A DNA stretch of 64,000 nt from Camarhynchus parvulus (lineage: Eukaryota; Chordata; Aves; Passeriformes; Thraupidae): assembly GCF_901933205.1 (NCBI RefSeq), contig NC_044582.1:19443820-19507819 (forward strand), read 5' to 3'. Positions 63,905-64,000 of this stretch are shown in pieces. The notes beneath the pieces are model-generated. The model had not been told where the DNA came from. It saw only the letters and a program-made list of their open reading frames with translations, and ran no database searches. Within the stretch, counting starts at the first letter, position 1. The number at the start of each line of letters is the position of its first letter. A program made the translations under genes and the position numbers.

Positions 63905-64000
63905 GCAGAATAGGGATCGTGGAATAGGGGTCGTGGAATAGGGGTCGTGGAATAGGGGTCGTGGAATAGGGATCGTGGAATAGGGGTCATGGAATAGGGA
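63905..64000. repeat. 14-bp minisatellite cut by the window edge
   Basis: Six to seven copies of GTGGAATAGGGGTC, with GGGATC and GGTCAT variants. It is still running at base 64000, so its full length is unknown. Confidence 0.93.

Larger units (their letters stand above)
47170..64000. other. Intergenic DNA downstream of GRM7
   Basis: No exon, RNA gene or intact transposon is recognised. Apart from the repeats and CR1 pieces listed, the stretches 47170-48950, 49065-50280, 50460-53805, 54660-56730, 57035-59390, 60745-61485 and 61635-63900 are unique, A/T-moderate sequence with scattered short open frames that match nothing I know. A possible further CR1 remnant lies at about 47310-47360. Confidence 0.7.

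Overview
The window looks like avian (probably songbird) nuclear DNA. Intron and exon structure rules out a prokaryote, and at least thirteen decayed CR1 LINE fragments of avian type occur in both orientations. The only protein-coding gene I can support is the 3' end of GRM7, the group III metabotropic glutamate receptor 7, on the + strand. Three constitutive coding exons are present: 3774-4709 (936 nt, end of the cysteine-rich domain plus TM1-TM6), 26401-26647 (247 nt, TM7 and cytoplasmic tail) and 45795-45844 (50 nt of coding sequence, ending in a -NNLVI PDZ ligand). An alternative exon at 32473-32565 carries the divergent 'mGluR7b' C-terminus and its own stop. The 3' UTR runs from 45845 to about 47130-47170, with two AATAAA signals. 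Together the exons encode the last 410 residues of the 7a form (417 of the 7b form). The 5' part of the gene lies upstream of the window.

Layout: 1-3773 is the end of the intron before the large transmembrane exon, including a duplicated copy of that exon's acceptor and first codons at about 3600-3700. 4710-26400 is a 21.7 kb intron, 26648-45794 a 19.1 kb intron containing the 7b exon, and 47170-64000 is intergenic DNA downstream of GRM7 in which I recognise no gene.

The most striking property is the density of tandem repeats. More than twenty minisatellite or simple-repeat arrays (units about 5-109 bp) occupy roughly 15% of the window by my hand count. Each of the four GRM7 acceptors has a tandem repeat ending within about 30-115 bp upstream, and the 3' UTR contains another. 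These arrays create very long stop-free frames in several phases on both strands; I regard all of them as non-coding. The transmembrane exon also shows an abrupt codon-composition step: almost every codon before 4449 ends in G or C, and about half end in A or T after it.

Working together: the exons encode a presynaptic Gi/o-coupled glutamate autoreceptor. Alternative inclusion of the 93-nt exon swaps the cytoplasmic C-terminus. I found no promoter, RNA gene, intact transposon or novel enzymatic system. The unusual biology here is the repeat-laden, GC-biased architecture around the splice sites of a conserved neuronal gene.
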